Assembly (NCBI GenBank): GCA_045105475.1
Contig: JBGCDP010000027.1
Coordinates: 1-64,000, forward strand
Source: WTJY01 sp045105475
GTDB lineage: Bacteria; Chloroflexota; Anaerolineae; Promineifilales; Promineifilaceae
DNA: 64,000 nucleotides
Direction: 5' to 3'
Part shown: positions 31,931-41,304 of the stretch, piece by piece
Layout: every line of letters starts with the position of its first letter
How positions within the stretch are numbered: the stretch's first letter is position 1
Made by a program: the position numbers and the translations under genes
Notes under the pieces: model-generated
Database searches by the model: none
Told to the model about the DNA's origin: nothing
Seen by the model: the letters and a program-made list of their open reading frames with translations, nothing else

Positions 31931-33296
31931 GAAATTTTCACTCTTTAAAGGGTTTCAGGCATTTTTTGTCATGTGGATTGGTCAGCTTGTCTCTTTGACC
32001 GGAACGGCGATGACTCGTTTTGCTCTAACGATTTGGGCCTATGAAACCACTGGTTCGGCAACAACTTTGGCTCTTGTCGGCTTTTTCTCTTTTGCACCAG
32101 TTGTTTTGTTGAGTCCGGTCGCGGGCGCTTTAGTTGACCGATTTCCTCGAAAAGCTGTTTTAATCATTAGTGACATGGGGGCTGGACTGGCAAATGTTTT
32201 ATTGCTGGGGCTGTTGCTGGTAGGCAATTTAGAAATTTGGCACCTTTACGTAGCTGGATTCATCGCTGGAGCGTTTGAGTCGTTTCAATTTCCAGCATTA
32301 TCGGCCGCCATTACGACGATGGTTGATAAAGACCAATATGCGCGGACGAGTGCACTTCAGAGTGTGGCTGGCTCAGCCTCTGCAATTGCGGCTCCAATCT
32401 TGGCGGGGATTCTGCTAACCCTTATCGATCTTGTTGGTATTTTGATTATCGACGTCATTACTTTTACGGTGGCTATGGCGACTTTAGCTCTGGTCTTTAT
32501 ACCATCACCGAAAAAATCAGAGGCGGGTCAAGCGGGAAAAGGAAGTTTGAAGCAGGAGATAGCTTATGGCTTTCGCTATATTTGGGAACGGCCGAGTCTG
32601 ATGGGCATGCAGCTTGTTTTTACTCTCACTAACTTAACCGCCATGTTCGCTCTGATCTTGCTGGCCCCTTTGGTTTTAAGCCTGACCAATAACAATGAAC
32701 TGACTCTGGGTTGGGTGCAAACTGCAGCCGGCGTTGGAGGCTTGGCTGGTGGGCTCATGTTAAGCGCATGGGGCGGCCCAAAAAGAAAAGTTCACGGGGT
32801 TCTAGTGGCGATGCTGTTGAGTGGTTTCTTTGGGCAGACAATGCTCGGGCTTGGTAGCAACTTGATGATATGGCTGGTTGGCAGCTTTTTCTTTTCATTT
32901 TTTATTCCCGTCATGAACAGTTCGAATCAGGCGATTTGGCAGATGAAAGTGCCGCCTGATTTACAGGGGCGGGTCTTTTCAGTGCGACGGCTTATCGCCC
33001 AACTGACCGCACCTATTGCGATGTTGCTCGCTGGTCCACTGGCTGACCGTGTCTTTGAGCCCGGCATGCTGCCAGGGGGTGCTTTAGCTCCGATATTTGG
33101 CCCGATTTTCGGGACGGAGACGGGCTCGGGCATTCGACTAATCTTTGTGATTACCGGGGTGTTGAGTATGCTTGTAGCGGTCGGTGGCTATGCGTTCCCG
33201 GCCGTGCGTGATATCGAAACAATTTTGCCGGATTATGATGCTTCCACTGAAAAGCCAAGCGAAAAAGAAGGTGACTTAGCAGCTGTGGCACAATAA
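31929..33296 (+). CDS. MFS transporter (EntS/MFS_3-like)
   Basis: The 455-residue protein has about twelve hydrophobic helices and opens with FKGFQAFFVMWIGQLVSLTG, common in MFS_3-type exporters, with the loop 2-3 motif GALVDRFPRKAVLIISD (variant of GxLaDRxGRkxxl). The second half has LAGGLMLSAWGGPKRK as the repeated motif. Such proteins export siderophores, macrolides or other small molecules. The start codon is overlapped by the 48-bp palindrome. The ArsR-type regulator gene follows 28 bp downstream, so the pair is likely a self-regulated export module. Confidence 0.9.
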   Translation: MKFSLFKGFQAFFVMWIGQLVSLTGTAMTRFALTIWAYETTGSATTLALVGFFSFAPVVLLSPVAGALVDRFPRKAVLIISDMGAGLANVLLLGLLLVGNLEIWHLYVAGFIAGAFESFQFPALSAAITTMVDKDQYARTSALQSVAGSASAIAAPILAGILLTLIDLVGILIIDVITFTVAMATLALVFIPSPKKSEAGQAGKGSLKQEIAYGFRYIWERPSLMGMQLVFTLTNLTAMFALILLAPLVLSLTNNNELTLGWVQTAAGVGGLAGGLMLSAWGGPKRKVHGVLVAMLLSGFFGQTMLGLGSNLMIWLVGSFFFSFFIPVMNSSNQAIWQMKVPPDLQGRVFSVRRLIAQLTAPIAMLLAGPLADRVFEPGMLPGGALAPIFGPIFGTETGSGIRLIFVITGVLSMLVAVGGYAFPAVRDIETILPDYDASTEKPSEKEGDLAAVAQ

Positions 33297-33324
33297 ATCT
33301 TTATAGTCGACTAGGTAATTTCTT

Positions 33325-34479
33325 ATGACCACTCGTACACTTATCGGACCTCATTCTATTCTTCCTCCTGAACCTGTCGCTGGGGTTGTTAAGCTCGCCC
33401 CAGCTTACAATGTATTGACTTCAATTGCGCTGCTCAAAAACAATGATCAGTCGGCCGATTTAGGGGAATGGGTGGTAAAAACCACGGCAGAACTTGAAGC
33501 AAAACTAACGCGCCAGCAAATGTTGGTGTCTTGGGGCATTGGCTTAGAATGCTTGGCCAATGCGATCAATTTAGACTCGTCTGAACTAGAGTTTCCTGCC
33601 TATTTGCAAGCTTTAAATTCAGCTGATCCGATTCAATTGCGAGATCGTATTTGGCACAGCATGCGCTTTTCATCCCATATGCGGGTGCTGCTGGATGGGC
33701 CAAATGGGCCGATGCCGGAAAACCTTTTGCAAGATCGAGATGCGTATGTTTTATTTTTCGCCAAAGAATTTAATAAGCTAGAGAAGGCGTTTCAACCGGT
33801 TCCGTACGAGACTTATCAACAAACTTTTGATTTGCTGAATGATCCGCCAGAGTTACAGCAATTGCTGGCGAGTCATTTAAGTGAGTTGTGGCAAACGCAC
33901 GTGGCTGAAGAATGGGGCAGAATCCGGCCGATGCTGCAAGATAGTGTCGATGCATTCCAAAGGGTTGATTTTGAAAATCTGCCTATTTTTGAAATGGTTC
34001 AAAAAGTAACTCGCCGTGACGTACGTGCCTTTTTTAAAGAAGAAGAATTACTTAAATTTCGCGAAATTCAGTTTGTTCCTAGCGTGCATAACGGCCCCTA
34101 CATTATGTGGTCGGGTCAAGAGGATGTGCTGCGCCTCACGTTCAGTGCTTATATTCCACAAGGCATTCCTAGCCGGAGCGCCTCTCAACTTAATCAAACA
34201 GAACTGCTTAATCGATTAAAAGCCTTGGCTGATGAAAACCGGATCATGATTTTGAACGCACTCCGTGAGGATGGGGAGTTAAGCACGCAAGAGATTATGG
34301 AGCGCTTTGAACTAAGCAAGTCGGCCGCTTCACGCCATTTGCGGCAATTGGGTGCGAATAGCCTGATCGATGAGATTCGGGCTGAAGATGGGGTCAAAAA
34401 GTTTTACCGGCTCAACCAAGAGCACGGGGAAAAGACCCTGGCTAGTTTGGCTGGATTATTGCAGCCTTTAAAAGAGTAA
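33325..34479 (+). CDS. ArsR-type winged-helix regulator with a large N-terminal domain
   Basis: The 384-residue protein has a C-terminal ArsR winged helix (about residues 292-384): LLNRLKALADENRIMILNAL, ELSTQEIMERFELSKSAASRHLRQL and a wing with DGVKKFYRLN. No metal-binding CxC motif is present. The N-terminal 280 residues are mainly helical and contain VSWGIGLECLANAIN and MRFSSHMRVLLDGPNG; I recognise this layout from ArsR-family proteins of Gram-positive and Chloroflexota genomes but not its ligand. It is cotranscribed with the MFS exporter and may bind the 48-bp palindrome upstream. Confidence 0.82.
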   Translation: MTTRTLIGPHSILPPEPVAGVVKLAPAYNVLTSIALLKNNDQSADLGEWVVKTTAELEAKLTRQQMLVSWGIGLECLANAINLDSSELEFPAYLQALNSADPIQLRDRIWHSMRFSSHMRVLLDGPNGPMPENLLQDRDAYVLFFAKEFNKLEKAFQPVPYETYQQTFDLLNDPPELQQLLASHLSELWQTHVAEEWGRIRPMLQDSVDAFQRVDFENLPIFEMVQKVTRRDVRAFFKEEELLKFREIQFVPSVHNGPYIMWSGQEDVLRLTFSAYIPQGIPSRSASQLNQTELLNRLKALADENRIMILNALREDGELSTQEIMERFELSKSAASRHLRQLGANSLIDEIRAEDGVKKFYRLNQEHGEKTLASLAGLLQPLKE

Positions 34480-34501
34480 AAATAGGGTAAAACGATTCGA
34501 A

Positions 34502-35260
34502 TTAACAAAGGGCTAGAATCGCCTCCCGCATGCCGGGATTGACCTCAAAATGTTCATCTAAGAACGCCAAAAGCGCGGCCGCAGATTCCCGATTTTTCTG
34601 ATAGCCTTGAAAAAACTGCGGCAACTGTTCGGCCGTTTTTGAAAATCGCTGCTCAAAACGACGCTCAACACTATAGGGGTCAGCACGAGCAGAACCTGTT
34701 GTTTCGATATGCTCCACCAAAGTTAAAACGTGATCGGCCGCATAGCTTTGAATAAAGCGCATCGCTGTAAGTTTTTCACCACGGTGATCCCGCAGTAGCC
34801 CAATGTAAAGATTGGTCAGTGCCTCACCCAATCTCCAATCGATCGGCCGCAGTTCGCTAAGGATAGATTTCTTTTGTGGACTAGCGATTGATGCATCTAT
34901 ACCTTCTGCTTTCCATATTATTCGGCCGGGAGCGAACGCCGCATTTTTTAAGACCTGCTCTTCAAACACAGCAAATTCGCAGAAGACCCCATCCTCATAT
35001 AAAAGCTTGAAGCCGTCTTGTGTGTTGGCAAAATAGTATGTAACCGGTGCAATGCTGGTTAGCCAGGACAAATCGTTCAAAAATTGAGCTTGGCAACCGG
35101 GTTTGACGATGGCGAAGAAATCGAGATCTGAATAACGATCAAGTCGATCTACCTCTTGGCCGACGGAGCCGAGTCCGATGAGGGCTAATGCGTTAGGTGT
35201 TTGAGATAACGATCGGCCGATTGCGTCTAACCGAGCGAGTAAATGTTGCGGATTAACCAT
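34502..35260 (-). CDS. Nucleotidyltransferase domain protein
   Basis: The 252-residue protein has the pol-beta-type nucleotidyltransferase motif LIGLGSVGQEVDRLDRYSDLDFFAIV (G-S followed by D-x-D, about residues 28-53) and a third acidic position in VFCEFAVFEE. The C-terminal half is helical, like lincosamide and aminoglycoside nucleotidyltransferases, but the first motif is GSVGQ. It could modify a small molecule or a protein. A resistance role is possible, not shown. It lies 8 bp after the stop... start boundary of the beta-helix gene in the same direction. Confidence 0.75.
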   Translation of the reverse strand: MVNPQHLLARLDAIGRSLSQTPNALALIGLGSVGQEVDRLDRYSDLDFFAIVKPGCQAQFLNDLSWLTSIAPVTYYFANTQDGFKLLYEDGVFCEFAVFEEQVLKNAAFAPGRIIWKAEGIDASIASPQKKSILSELRPIDWRLGEALTNLYIGLLRDHRGEKLTAMRFIQSYAADHVLTLVEHIETTGSARADPYSVERRFEQRFSKTAEQLPQFFQGYQKNRESAAALLAFLDEHFEVNPGMREAILALC

Positions 35261-35268
35261 AGAGATTG

Positions 35269-36570
35269 TTATCGATTGATAAATGGCATATGCGCTATAA
35301 ATGTGTCAAGAAATTCACCTGAACCAGCATCGCAAGCTTCTGCTGAGCGGGACACACCTCGTTGATCAGTTGGATATTGCTCACAAACGGCCGGATTCCC
35401 AAGTGAAAATGCTTGGCTGTTAGGGAGCAGGGCATGCGTTAGGGTTGCGCCTCCATTGTCTGCTAAAGGTGCCAACTGCGGATCTCCAGTCTTGAAGCCT
35501 ATGCAAGTTTTGTCATTTGATACGTTTGATACATCTCCAGTGACTGCAACACAATTTGCGTCACTAGAGCTGGCGATAATGGTGTTTTGAATTTGAGTTT
35601 GGATTTGACTCGATGCATCCGTCTCAGCATGAAACCCACTTCCACTGTTGTTGAAAATCGTATTGTGAACCAATGTTATTTGAACGGTTGAGGTGCTATT
35701 TGCTGTGCTAAAGATGCCGCCACCGCTTGAATTTGCACTGTTCTCTGAAATCGTGCTGTTAACAATCCTGATGGACGATGTGAATTGAAATCCACCTGCT
35801 AGATAGAACCCACCACCATTATTGTGAGCACTGTTATGTGCGATGGTGCTATTTTCAACAAGCAGGTCGTTGAAGCCTCCGTTATAGATACCACCACCTC
35901 CTGAAAACAAACTCTCTGTGTCGGTGCTGTTGCTGATAATGCTACTTTGCGTAATCGTCATGGCCCCTTCATTGTGAATGCCACCTCCTTCAAAATTGGC
36001 GACATTACCTGTGACAATCGTGCCACTAATGTGCATAGTGCCACCGTTAAATATCCCGCCGCCACCACTTGCTAAATTGCCCATCACTTCGCTGTCAATG
36101 ACAAGCACATTGGTGTCGATGTCGCTGTAAATTGCTCCGCCACAGGCGTTTTCACATGAGCCACCACCGAGTTGAGCTGTTCCGCTGATTAGCGTCAGAT
36201 TTGTTAATGTGACAGATGCACCGCTGCTGACATGAAATATTTTGCTTTGATAGTTTCCGCTTACTGTTATTTTATTCTCAAGGTTTGAAGCATCTATACT
36301 AATCCCTTCAACCAAAGTTAATCTTCCAGATGCTAGTGTGATGGTTTTCCCATCTAGGGCTGGATCAAATGTAATACGATCTGATCCGGGGCTGGTCAGC
36401 GTATCGGTGATTGCTTGGCGTAGTGAACCTGGGCCAGTGTCGTCGGTGTTGGTAACTGTAAATGTGGCAGCCGATGTGGTGCTGTAGATTAGTTGAAGGG
36501 CAATGAGTAGAGCGATTGCGACAGTGGAGAAGATGATAGTCGGCCGGTTAAGACGGGGGGTGTGTACCAT
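35269..36570 (-). CDS. Secreted beta-helix protein with choice-of-anchor-Q domain
   Basis: The 433-residue protein has a signal peptide (about residues 12-34, ending TTSAATF) and the opening VTNTDDTGPGSLRQAITDTL, typical of CSLREA/choice-of-anchor-Q exoproteins. A right-handed parallel beta-helix follows, with repeated GG(G)I.N.G and I.NSTI..NSA.....GG turns. The choice-of-anchor-Q end is LADNGGATLTHALLPNSQAFSLG and TDQRGVSRS...CDAGSGEF. GGAG precedes the ATG. It is probably surface-attached and may bind or cleave polysaccharide. It is related to the larger protein at 45248-48175. Confidence 0.88.
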   Translation of the reverse strand: MVHTPRLNRPTIIFSTVAIALLIALQLIYSTTSAATFTVTNTDDTGPGSLRQAITDTLTSPGSDRITFDPALDGKTITLASGRLTLVEGISIDASNLENKITVSGNYQSKIFHVSSGASVTLTNLTLISGTAQLGGGSCENACGGAIYSDIDTNVLVIDSEVMGNLASGGGGIFNGGTMHISGTIVTGNVANFEGGGIHNEGAMTITQSSIISNSTDTESLFSGGGGIYNGGFNDLLVENSTIAHNSAHNNGGGFYLAGGFQFTSSIRIVNSTISENSANSSGGGIFSTANSTSTVQITLVHNTIFNNSGSGFHAETDASSQIQTQIQNTIIASSSDANCVAVTGDVSNVSNDKTCIGFKTGDPQLAPLADNGGATLTHALLPNSQAFSLGNPAVCEQYPTDQRGVSRSAEACDAGSGEFLDTFIAHMPFINR

Positions 36571-36673
36571 TTTGAAACTCCTTGTAAATTAAAAAGCTCC
36601 CAAAAGTTTGTCAGCTGCGATTTTAGAAGATTATAGCTTTCGGCGCTTCTCGTGCATTAGGGCGATTGCTTTG

Positions 36674-37543
36674 TTATACGGAAAGTCTCAGTAAATCATG
36701 GCCCAATAATAGCTCCCCTTGAAAATCTTGGCGTACATCAGCCTCAATTTCAGTGCGATTTTCATCTGTAATCGAACCGCTGAGGTGGGTTAAAACCATC
36801 TGCTTCACATTGGCTTCGGCCGCAATGCGCCCCACATCGCCTGAAGATGGCAAGATCGATTCAGTTAGATAGCGCCAGATTGGGCTATTCGCTTGGCTTT
36901 TCGGGATATGACAGCACTGAACCAGGAGATCAGAATCTTTAGCTAAATTTAGAATACCGTTGCAATAGACTGTGTCCCCGCTGATCGTCACGACTTTACC
37001 GGCCGACTCAATGCGATAGCCTAGACAGTGCCACTTAAAATCAGGTGTGTCTCTAAAATCTCCATGTAGCACAAAATCTGCGAAGACTTTCCAATTTGTA
37101 CTTTCGGCTATCAATCCACGGCCGACATCTGTCACATCAACCTGTGAAATCATTTCCGGCCGTTCATCCCAGCTGCCCCCTTTACGCTTGATATCCTTGT
37201 CCTCTTCAATCCGAAAACGAATGTCTTTGGCATAAACTTGCTCTAGCAACGCCGTTACGATTTGTTGCGTACCGGCCGGGCCATAAACCTGCAACGGCCG
37301 ATCTCGCCCCGCCATCGCTGTCGAAATAATCACATCAAACAAGTCATTAATATGGTCGAAATGGTGATGGGTGATAAAGACTGGGTTGACACCTTTGACC
37401 TCAACCCCCGCTTGGTACATCTGATGAACCGCCCCACGCCCTGCATCAAACAACAATTTATCTTCGCCAATTTCAACCAGCACCGCACTCTGAAAGCGAT
37501 GCGGGTTGGTTGGTGTGCCGGTACCCAGCAGTGTTATTTCCAT
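36674..37543 (-). CDS. MBL-fold metallo-hydrolase (RNase Z/arylsulfatase-like group)
   Basis: The 289-residue protein has the metallo-beta-lactamase zinc motif FITHHHFDHINDLFD (His-x-His-x-Asp-His), an earlier LLFDAGRGAVHQMY turn, KVVTISGDTVYC (Asp ligand) and VLTHLSG (last His). The start MEITLLGTGTPTNPHRFQSA is typical of the RNase Z-like subgroup, which also includes phosphodiesterases and lactonases. It has no long exosite arm, so tRNA processing is unlikely. It overlaps the arylamine N-acetyltransferase gene upstream by 10 bp. Confidence 0.87.
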   Translation of the reverse strand: MEITLLGTGTPTNPHRFQSAVLVEIGEDKLLFDAGRGAVHQMYQAGVEVKGVNPVFITHHHFDHINDLFDVIISTAMAGRDRPLQVYGPAGTQQIVTALLEQVYAKDIRFRIEEDKDIKRKGGSWDERPEMISQVDVTDVGRGLIAESTNWKVFADFVLHGDFRDTPDFKWHCLGYRIESAGKVVTISGDTVYCNGILNLAKDSDLLVQCCHIPKSQANSPIWRYLTESILPSSGDVGRIAAEANVKQMVLTHLSGSITDENRTEIEADVRQDFQGELLLGHDLLRLSV

Positions 37544-38328
37544 TGTGGATTGGTGAGAGCAATGCCGAACCTGTTCGCTAAAACTGATTCAAACTCACTG
37601 TTCTTGATAGAGGTGTTCGTCTTGACCCCGTTGATTGTTTCGATGAACCTCCCCTCTGTTACTGTAATCCGGCCGGTTTTGGTTGCCAGCGTACACACAC
37701 GCTTTTTTGGGAAATGTGACTCAGGGGATGTTTGATGATGTTGGCAAGCTGACTCATATTCAGAGTAAGCGTGTGGTTGTAGATTAAAGTGATACTGATT
37801 TTTCCAAACGCCATCATAGCCTTGTTGCACCAACACAAAAAAGCCGTCGCCAACATCTTTTATGATGTGTGCGCGTGACCCATCTGCTTGCTCGATGTTG
37901 AGTTGGTCGAGCCGTTTTGGGTATAAAAAGCCGTCGCCCCAGCCAACATCTGCCAGCCAAGGGATTGATGAGCCCGGATGTGGGTCGGCTGGGCATCTGA
38001 CTAACAGCATTAAATGATCATATTCGATGCCCAATACCCCTTCAGCATTCATGCTTCTTGAGGAGAGCATCTTCACGTCAAAACCTAATTGATCAAGTAG
38101 CCAAGCCTGTATCCGGTTCATTTCATAGCAAAATCCACCACGATTATTTAGAACAATCTTGTTAAATATCCGTTCTTCATCAAGAATGATCGGCCGATTG
38201 AGGTGAATATCAAGGTTCTCAAAAGGAACGGCTAGCATGTGGGCTTCATGTATATTTTTCAGATTGGCGGAAGTCGGCTCAGTGGCTCCAGCATATTTGA
38301 TACGGGCTAAATAAGTTTGAACGTCCAT
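37534..38328 (-). CDS. Arylamine N-acetyltransferase
   Basis: The 264-residue enzyme shows the NAT triad: Cys in NNRGGFCYEMNRI (about residue 70), His in EYDHLMLLV and Asp in WLADVGWGDGF. The opening YLARIKYAGATEPTSANLKNIH and VPFENLDIHL are also typical. NAT transfers an acetyl group from acetyl-CoA to arylamines and hydrazines, and homologues work in polyketide release. Length is typical. It lies 4 bp from the HAD phosphatase gene and overlaps the MBL gene, so the three form an operon. Confidence 0.92.
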   Translation of the reverse strand: MDVQTYLARIKYAGATEPTSANLKNIHEAHMLAVPFENLDIHLNRPIILDEERIFNKIVLNNRGGFCYEMNRIQAWLLDQLGFDVKMLSSRSMNAEGVLGIEYDHLMLLVRCPADPHPGSSIPWLADVGWGDGFLYPKRLDQLNIEQADGSRAHIIKDVGDGFFVLVQQGYDGVWKNQYHFNLQPHAYSEYESACQHHQTSPESHFPKKRVCTLATKTGRITVTEGRFIETINGVKTNTSIKNSEFESVLANRFGIALTNPQWK

Positions 38329-38332
38329 ATGT

Positions 38333-38977
38333 TTACCTAGAAGTGATGAGTGACCGTTTTTCTAATTCTGATCGTAACTGCTCTGGCGATATGAAGTGAA
38401 TAGTATCAAATCCTAATTGATTTGCTGCAACAATATTCTTTTCCGAATCATCGATGAAAAGGCATTCTTCGGCCGGTCGGCCTACTTGTTCGAGCAAGAG
38501 TTCGTAAATCTTTGGATCTGGTTTTTTTAGCCCCACCCGGCCGGAAATGACTTTCTCTTCAAACCAGCCTAAAAACTGATATTTAGCTTCAACAAGTGGA
38601 AAAGTTTCGGCCGACCAGTTGCTTAATGCCGACAAATCATGACCACCTTCTTTAAGCTGTGACAATATCTCAACAGTTCCGTCAATCGGTCCAGATATCG
38701 TCTCGATCCAGCGATCATAGTATGCCCGAATCGGCTCTTCATGCTCAGGAAATAGGGCGATACGTTCTTGAACCGCTTCTGCTATCGGCCGACCTGCATC
38801 CTGCTTTTCATTCCATTCGACAGTGCATACATTATCAAAAAAATAATCTACTTTCTTTTGGTCGTTATTAAATATCTCTTCAAACAGAGGTCTTGGATTC
38901 CAGCCGATTAAGACATTGCCTAAGTCAAAAACAATTGCTGGTGATTTCTTGTTTTCCATCGTTTGTTGGTTTGTCAT
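38333..38977 (-). CDS. HAD-superfamily (subfamily IA) phosphatase-like hydrolase
   Basis: The 214-residue protein has HAD motifs I IVFDLGNVLIGWNP, II ALSNWSAE, III VGLKKPDPKIYE and IV CLFIDDSEKNI. In motif I the second acidic residue is Gly (DLG rather than DxD), as in many haloacid-dehalogenase or YihX-type proteins of this branch; catalysis needs the first Asp, which is present. Small phosphorylated metabolites are likely substrates. An AGGAAA site precedes the ATG at 38977. It is 15 bp after the MazG-like gene in the same direction. Confidence 0.87.
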   Translation of the reverse strand: MTNQQTMENKKSPAIVFDLGNVLIGWNPRPLFEEIFNNDQKKVDYFFDNVCTVEWNEKQDAGRPIAEAVQERIALFPEHEEPIRAYYDRWIETISGPIDGTVEILSQLKEGGHDLSALSNWSAETFPLVEAKYQFLGWFEEKVISGRVGLKKPDPKIYELLLEQVGRPAEECLFIDDSEKNIVAANQLGFDTIHFISPEQLRSELEKRSLITSR

Positions 38978-38992
38978 GTTTTAATTTCCTAT

Positions 38993-39316
38993 TTAGTTAA
39001 TCGTCGTAACCGTCTCTAAAAAGAGCCTTTTTTCAAAACCACCTCGTGCCCGCTGCTTTTCTGCACGTACCGATTCAAGCTGGTGGTGATCTGCTCCGAT
39101 ATGCTGGGCTAGTGCAAAAACGACTTCTAAAATGTCGGCGAGCTCATCTAGTGTTTCAGATTCATTGAACTCCTCAACTTCTTCGATTAGTTTTAGTTTT
39201 AACGCCTTCAAACAGTCTTGAGTTGAAAGAGTTTTGACAGATGCGATTTGCTGGTTAGTCGCAATAATTTCGGGGATCTTATCTCTGATAAGTTTGTTAT
39301 AGGTCTGTGTTTTCAT
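38993..39316 (-). CDS. MazG-like nucleotide pyrophosphohydrolase
   Basis: The 107-residue all-alpha protein opens with YNKLIRDKIPEII, the hallmark of the small phosphoribosyl-ATP pyrophosphohydrolase-like group, and has the metal-binding acidic pattern LIEEVEEFNE ... ELADILEVVFAL. It would hydrolyse nucleoside triphosphates to monophosphates, perhaps as a house-cleaning enzyme. It lies between the HAD phosphatase and the aminotransferase genes in one minus-strand string. Confidence 0.87.
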   Translation of the reverse strand: MKTQTYNKLIRDKIPEIIATNQQIASVKTLSTQDCLKALKLKLIEEVEEFNESETLDELADILEVVFALAQHIGADHHQLESVRAEKQRARGGFEKRLFLETVTTIN

Positions 39317-39321
39317 GATTC

Positions 39322-40461
39322 CTACTTTTTAATTGAATCTAGGCAGCTAGCAAGTCGATCTAAGCCGTTTTCTAATTGAACCGACTCTCCGCCACCGACA
39401 CCCAAGCGGATATGCTGAGGGCAATTGTAGGCTGATCCTGGCATTAGAAATGTACGATATGGCGGCTCAAGGAGACGTTTGGCCAATGTTTCTCCGTCTA
39501 TCTTTAAGTCAACCTTGCATAAGCCGATTAACCCGGCCGCAGGTTTTTGCCAACTTAGTTCATCACGTTCTTCAATAAATCGATCCAACAGCTCTAAGTT
39601 TTGCATCCCTTCTGCTCTGGCTTTGAGTATCGCTTCCTCGTATCTGTCTGTACGCAACGCAATTTCTGCTATTAACTCACCCATCACATTCATGATTTCG
39701 CTTGAGTTTTCGCGCAGAATAATCCCATCCATGATTAGTTCTTTGTTTTGACTAACCATCCAGCCGGTGCGTAGTCCCTGCAATCCCAAAGCTTTTGAAA
39801 CACTTCCGGTTGTAATCCCTCGATTATAAAGTCCCGCAATCGAGGGGTTCCGGTCGCCAACCCATTCTAAGCCCGCATACACCTCATCAACTAAAATAAA
39901 CGCACCAACTTTCTCAGCTAAACTCACAATCTTTTTGAGCTGTGTTCCATTCATCACTTGTCCGGTTGGATTGTTTGGATTACACAGAAAAATCAGTTTC
40001 GTTTTGTTAGTGATCAAAGCCTCAAGCTCTGCTATATCAAACTGCCACCCTCGCTCTTCATAGCGGGGCAATGTTTTGATGGTGGCACCAATCGCTTTTG
40101 ACAACACGGTCGGCTGGGGCCACCCAGGCGCTTCGACGATAATTTCGTCCTCTGGTTGGACCAGCTGCATGATGGCTAAATAGTTAGCTTCGGCCGCACC
40201 TGCAGTGATCAGTACATCGTCAGCAGAACATGTACCCTGTAATCCCGCTCGATCAATCACATGATCGCGTAATGCGTTTAATCCTTGAAACGATTGGTTT
40301 GACCAATCAAGCGGGAAATCTGGATCGAGATCGGCTAAAAAATCGCCTAGTTTAGGGGGTGTTGATAACGAAAAACCCAATACCGCTTCTGGTGGCTCGC
40401 TATCTGGACTGGCAACGGTGTCTAGTAGATATTCAAATAGTTTATGTATTTTGACTTTCAT
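39322..40461 (-). CDS. Class I/II PLP-dependent aminotransferase
   Basis: The 379-residue enzyme has the fold-type I motifs LITAGAAEANYLAI, FLCNPNNPTGQVM, VDEVYAGLEW and the Schiff-base lysine in TTGSVSKALGLQGLRTGWM. The final Arg-binding segment RLGVGGGESVQLENGLDRL is present. It transfers the amino group between an amino acid and a 2-oxo acid; the donor cannot be read, and capreomycidine-synthase-like enzymes share this form. I use the ATG at 40461 because GGAGAAAAA lies just upstream. An inverted repeat separates it from the divergent lactonase-like gene. Confidence 0.88.
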   Translation of the reverse strand: MKVKIHKLFEYLLDTVASPDSEPPEAVLGFSLSTPPKLGDFLADLDPDFPLDWSNQSFQGLNALRDHVIDRAGLQGTCSADDVLITAGAAEANYLAIMQLVQPEDEIIVEAPGWPQPTVLSKAIGATIKTLPRYEERGWQFDIAELEALITNKTKLIFLCNPNNPTGQVMNGTQLKKIVSLAEKVGAFILVDEVYAGLEWVGDRNPSIAGLYNRGITTGSVSKALGLQGLRTGWMVSQNKELIMDGIILRENSSEIMNVMGELIAEIALRTDRYEEAILKARAEGMQNLELLDRFIEERDELSWQKPAAGLIGLCKVDLKIDGETLAKRLLEPPYRTFLMPGSAYNCPQHIRLGVGGGESVQLENGLDRLASCLDSIKK

Positions 40462-40475
40462 TTTTTCTCCAGATG

Positions 40476-40541
40476 TTAGAAGATAGATATTAGATGTTAG
40501 CTCGTTCTGCATGATCGACTAATATCCAATATCTATTATCT
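40476..40541. repeat. Imperfect inverted repeat in the aminotransferase/lactonase-like spacer
   Basis: A 26-bp left arm starting GTTAGA (40476) and a right arm ending TCTAAC (40541) match as reverse complements with about five mismatches, around an 18-bp centre. A shorter arrangement with the same GATATTAGA core is in the pntB/pntA2 spacer. Confidence 0.5.
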
Positions 40542-40560
40542 AACACCGTGGCACCCACCT

Positions 40561-41298
40561 ATGAGCACAGTAAAGCGATTATACATTCTCGATTTTGGGC
40601 TTTTCCAAGTCCATGAAAATGGTCGAATTATCGGCATCCCCGGCTATCTGATTCAAACGGCTGACGGCCGAAATATATTGGTCGACACAGGGTTCCATCC
40701 TAAATATGCGGTTGATGCAGACGCAGCGACGCTAGAAGATGACTTAGGCAGTTTTGGCCAAATCGTCAGTTTAACAACTGAAAATCTGCCTGAGGCTCAA
40801 CTCGCAAAGATCGGCTTGGCACCAAACGACATCGACACCTTGGTTATGACCCATACCGACATTGATCACGTGGGTGGAATCGATCAGTTCCCTAATGCGA
40901 AGATCGTCATTCATGCGGCCGAACGTGCGTTTGATCAGCCGCGCTATTGGGGCGGTCGGTCGCCGTTGCCATGGCCCGACAATGAGTATCAACTCATCGA
41001 AGAAGACGTTGTACTGTGTCCAGGTGTCCGTTTAATCACATCTTCCGGTCATGCTCCGGGTCATTTGTCGTTATTGGTTGAGCTTGGAGATATGAAAAAT
41101 GTGTTGCTGATAGGGGATGCGATAGGTCGGCCGTCTGAATTAGTAGATGGGTTTGCAGGTGCGTGGGACCCGGCGATGGCGCAACGAAGTGCCGATAAAT
41201 TAATGGATATTGCGGAGGAAGAGCAGGCGTTTGTGATTTACGGGCACGACCCTCAACAGTGGCCAACCCTCAAAAAAGCCCCAGAATTTTATAACTAA
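40561..41298 (+). CDS. MBL-fold N-acyl-homoserine-lactonase family protein
   Basis: The 245-residue protein has the metallo-beta-lactamase motif VMTHTDIDHVGGIDQF, the second His in SSGHAPGHLSLLVEL, the bridging Asp in LLIGDAIGRP and the terminal His in VIYGHDPQQW. The opening LYILDFGLFQVHENG and ILVDTGFHP are typical of AiiA/AttM-like lactonases. The natural substrate might be a lactone or another ester; quorum quenching is not shown. It is divergent from the aminotransferase gene. Confidence 0.86.
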   Translation: MSTVKRLYILDFGLFQVHENGRIIGIPGYLIQTADGRNILVDTGFHPKYAVDADAATLEDDLGSFGQIVSLTTENLPEAQLAKIGLAPNDIDTLVMTHTDIDHVGGIDQFPNAKIVIHAAERAFDQPRYWGGRSPLPWPDNEYQLIEEDVVLCPGVRLITSSGHAPGHLSLLVELGDMKNVLLIGDAIGRPSELVDGFAGAWDPAMAQRSADKLMDIAEEEQAFVIYGHDPQQWPTLKKAPEFYN

Positions 41299-41304
41299 TG
41301 GTCC

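Noticed and set aside
40476..40541. CRISPR-like repeat
   Set aside because: Only a single inverted pair is present, with no regularly spaced direct repeats or cas genes.
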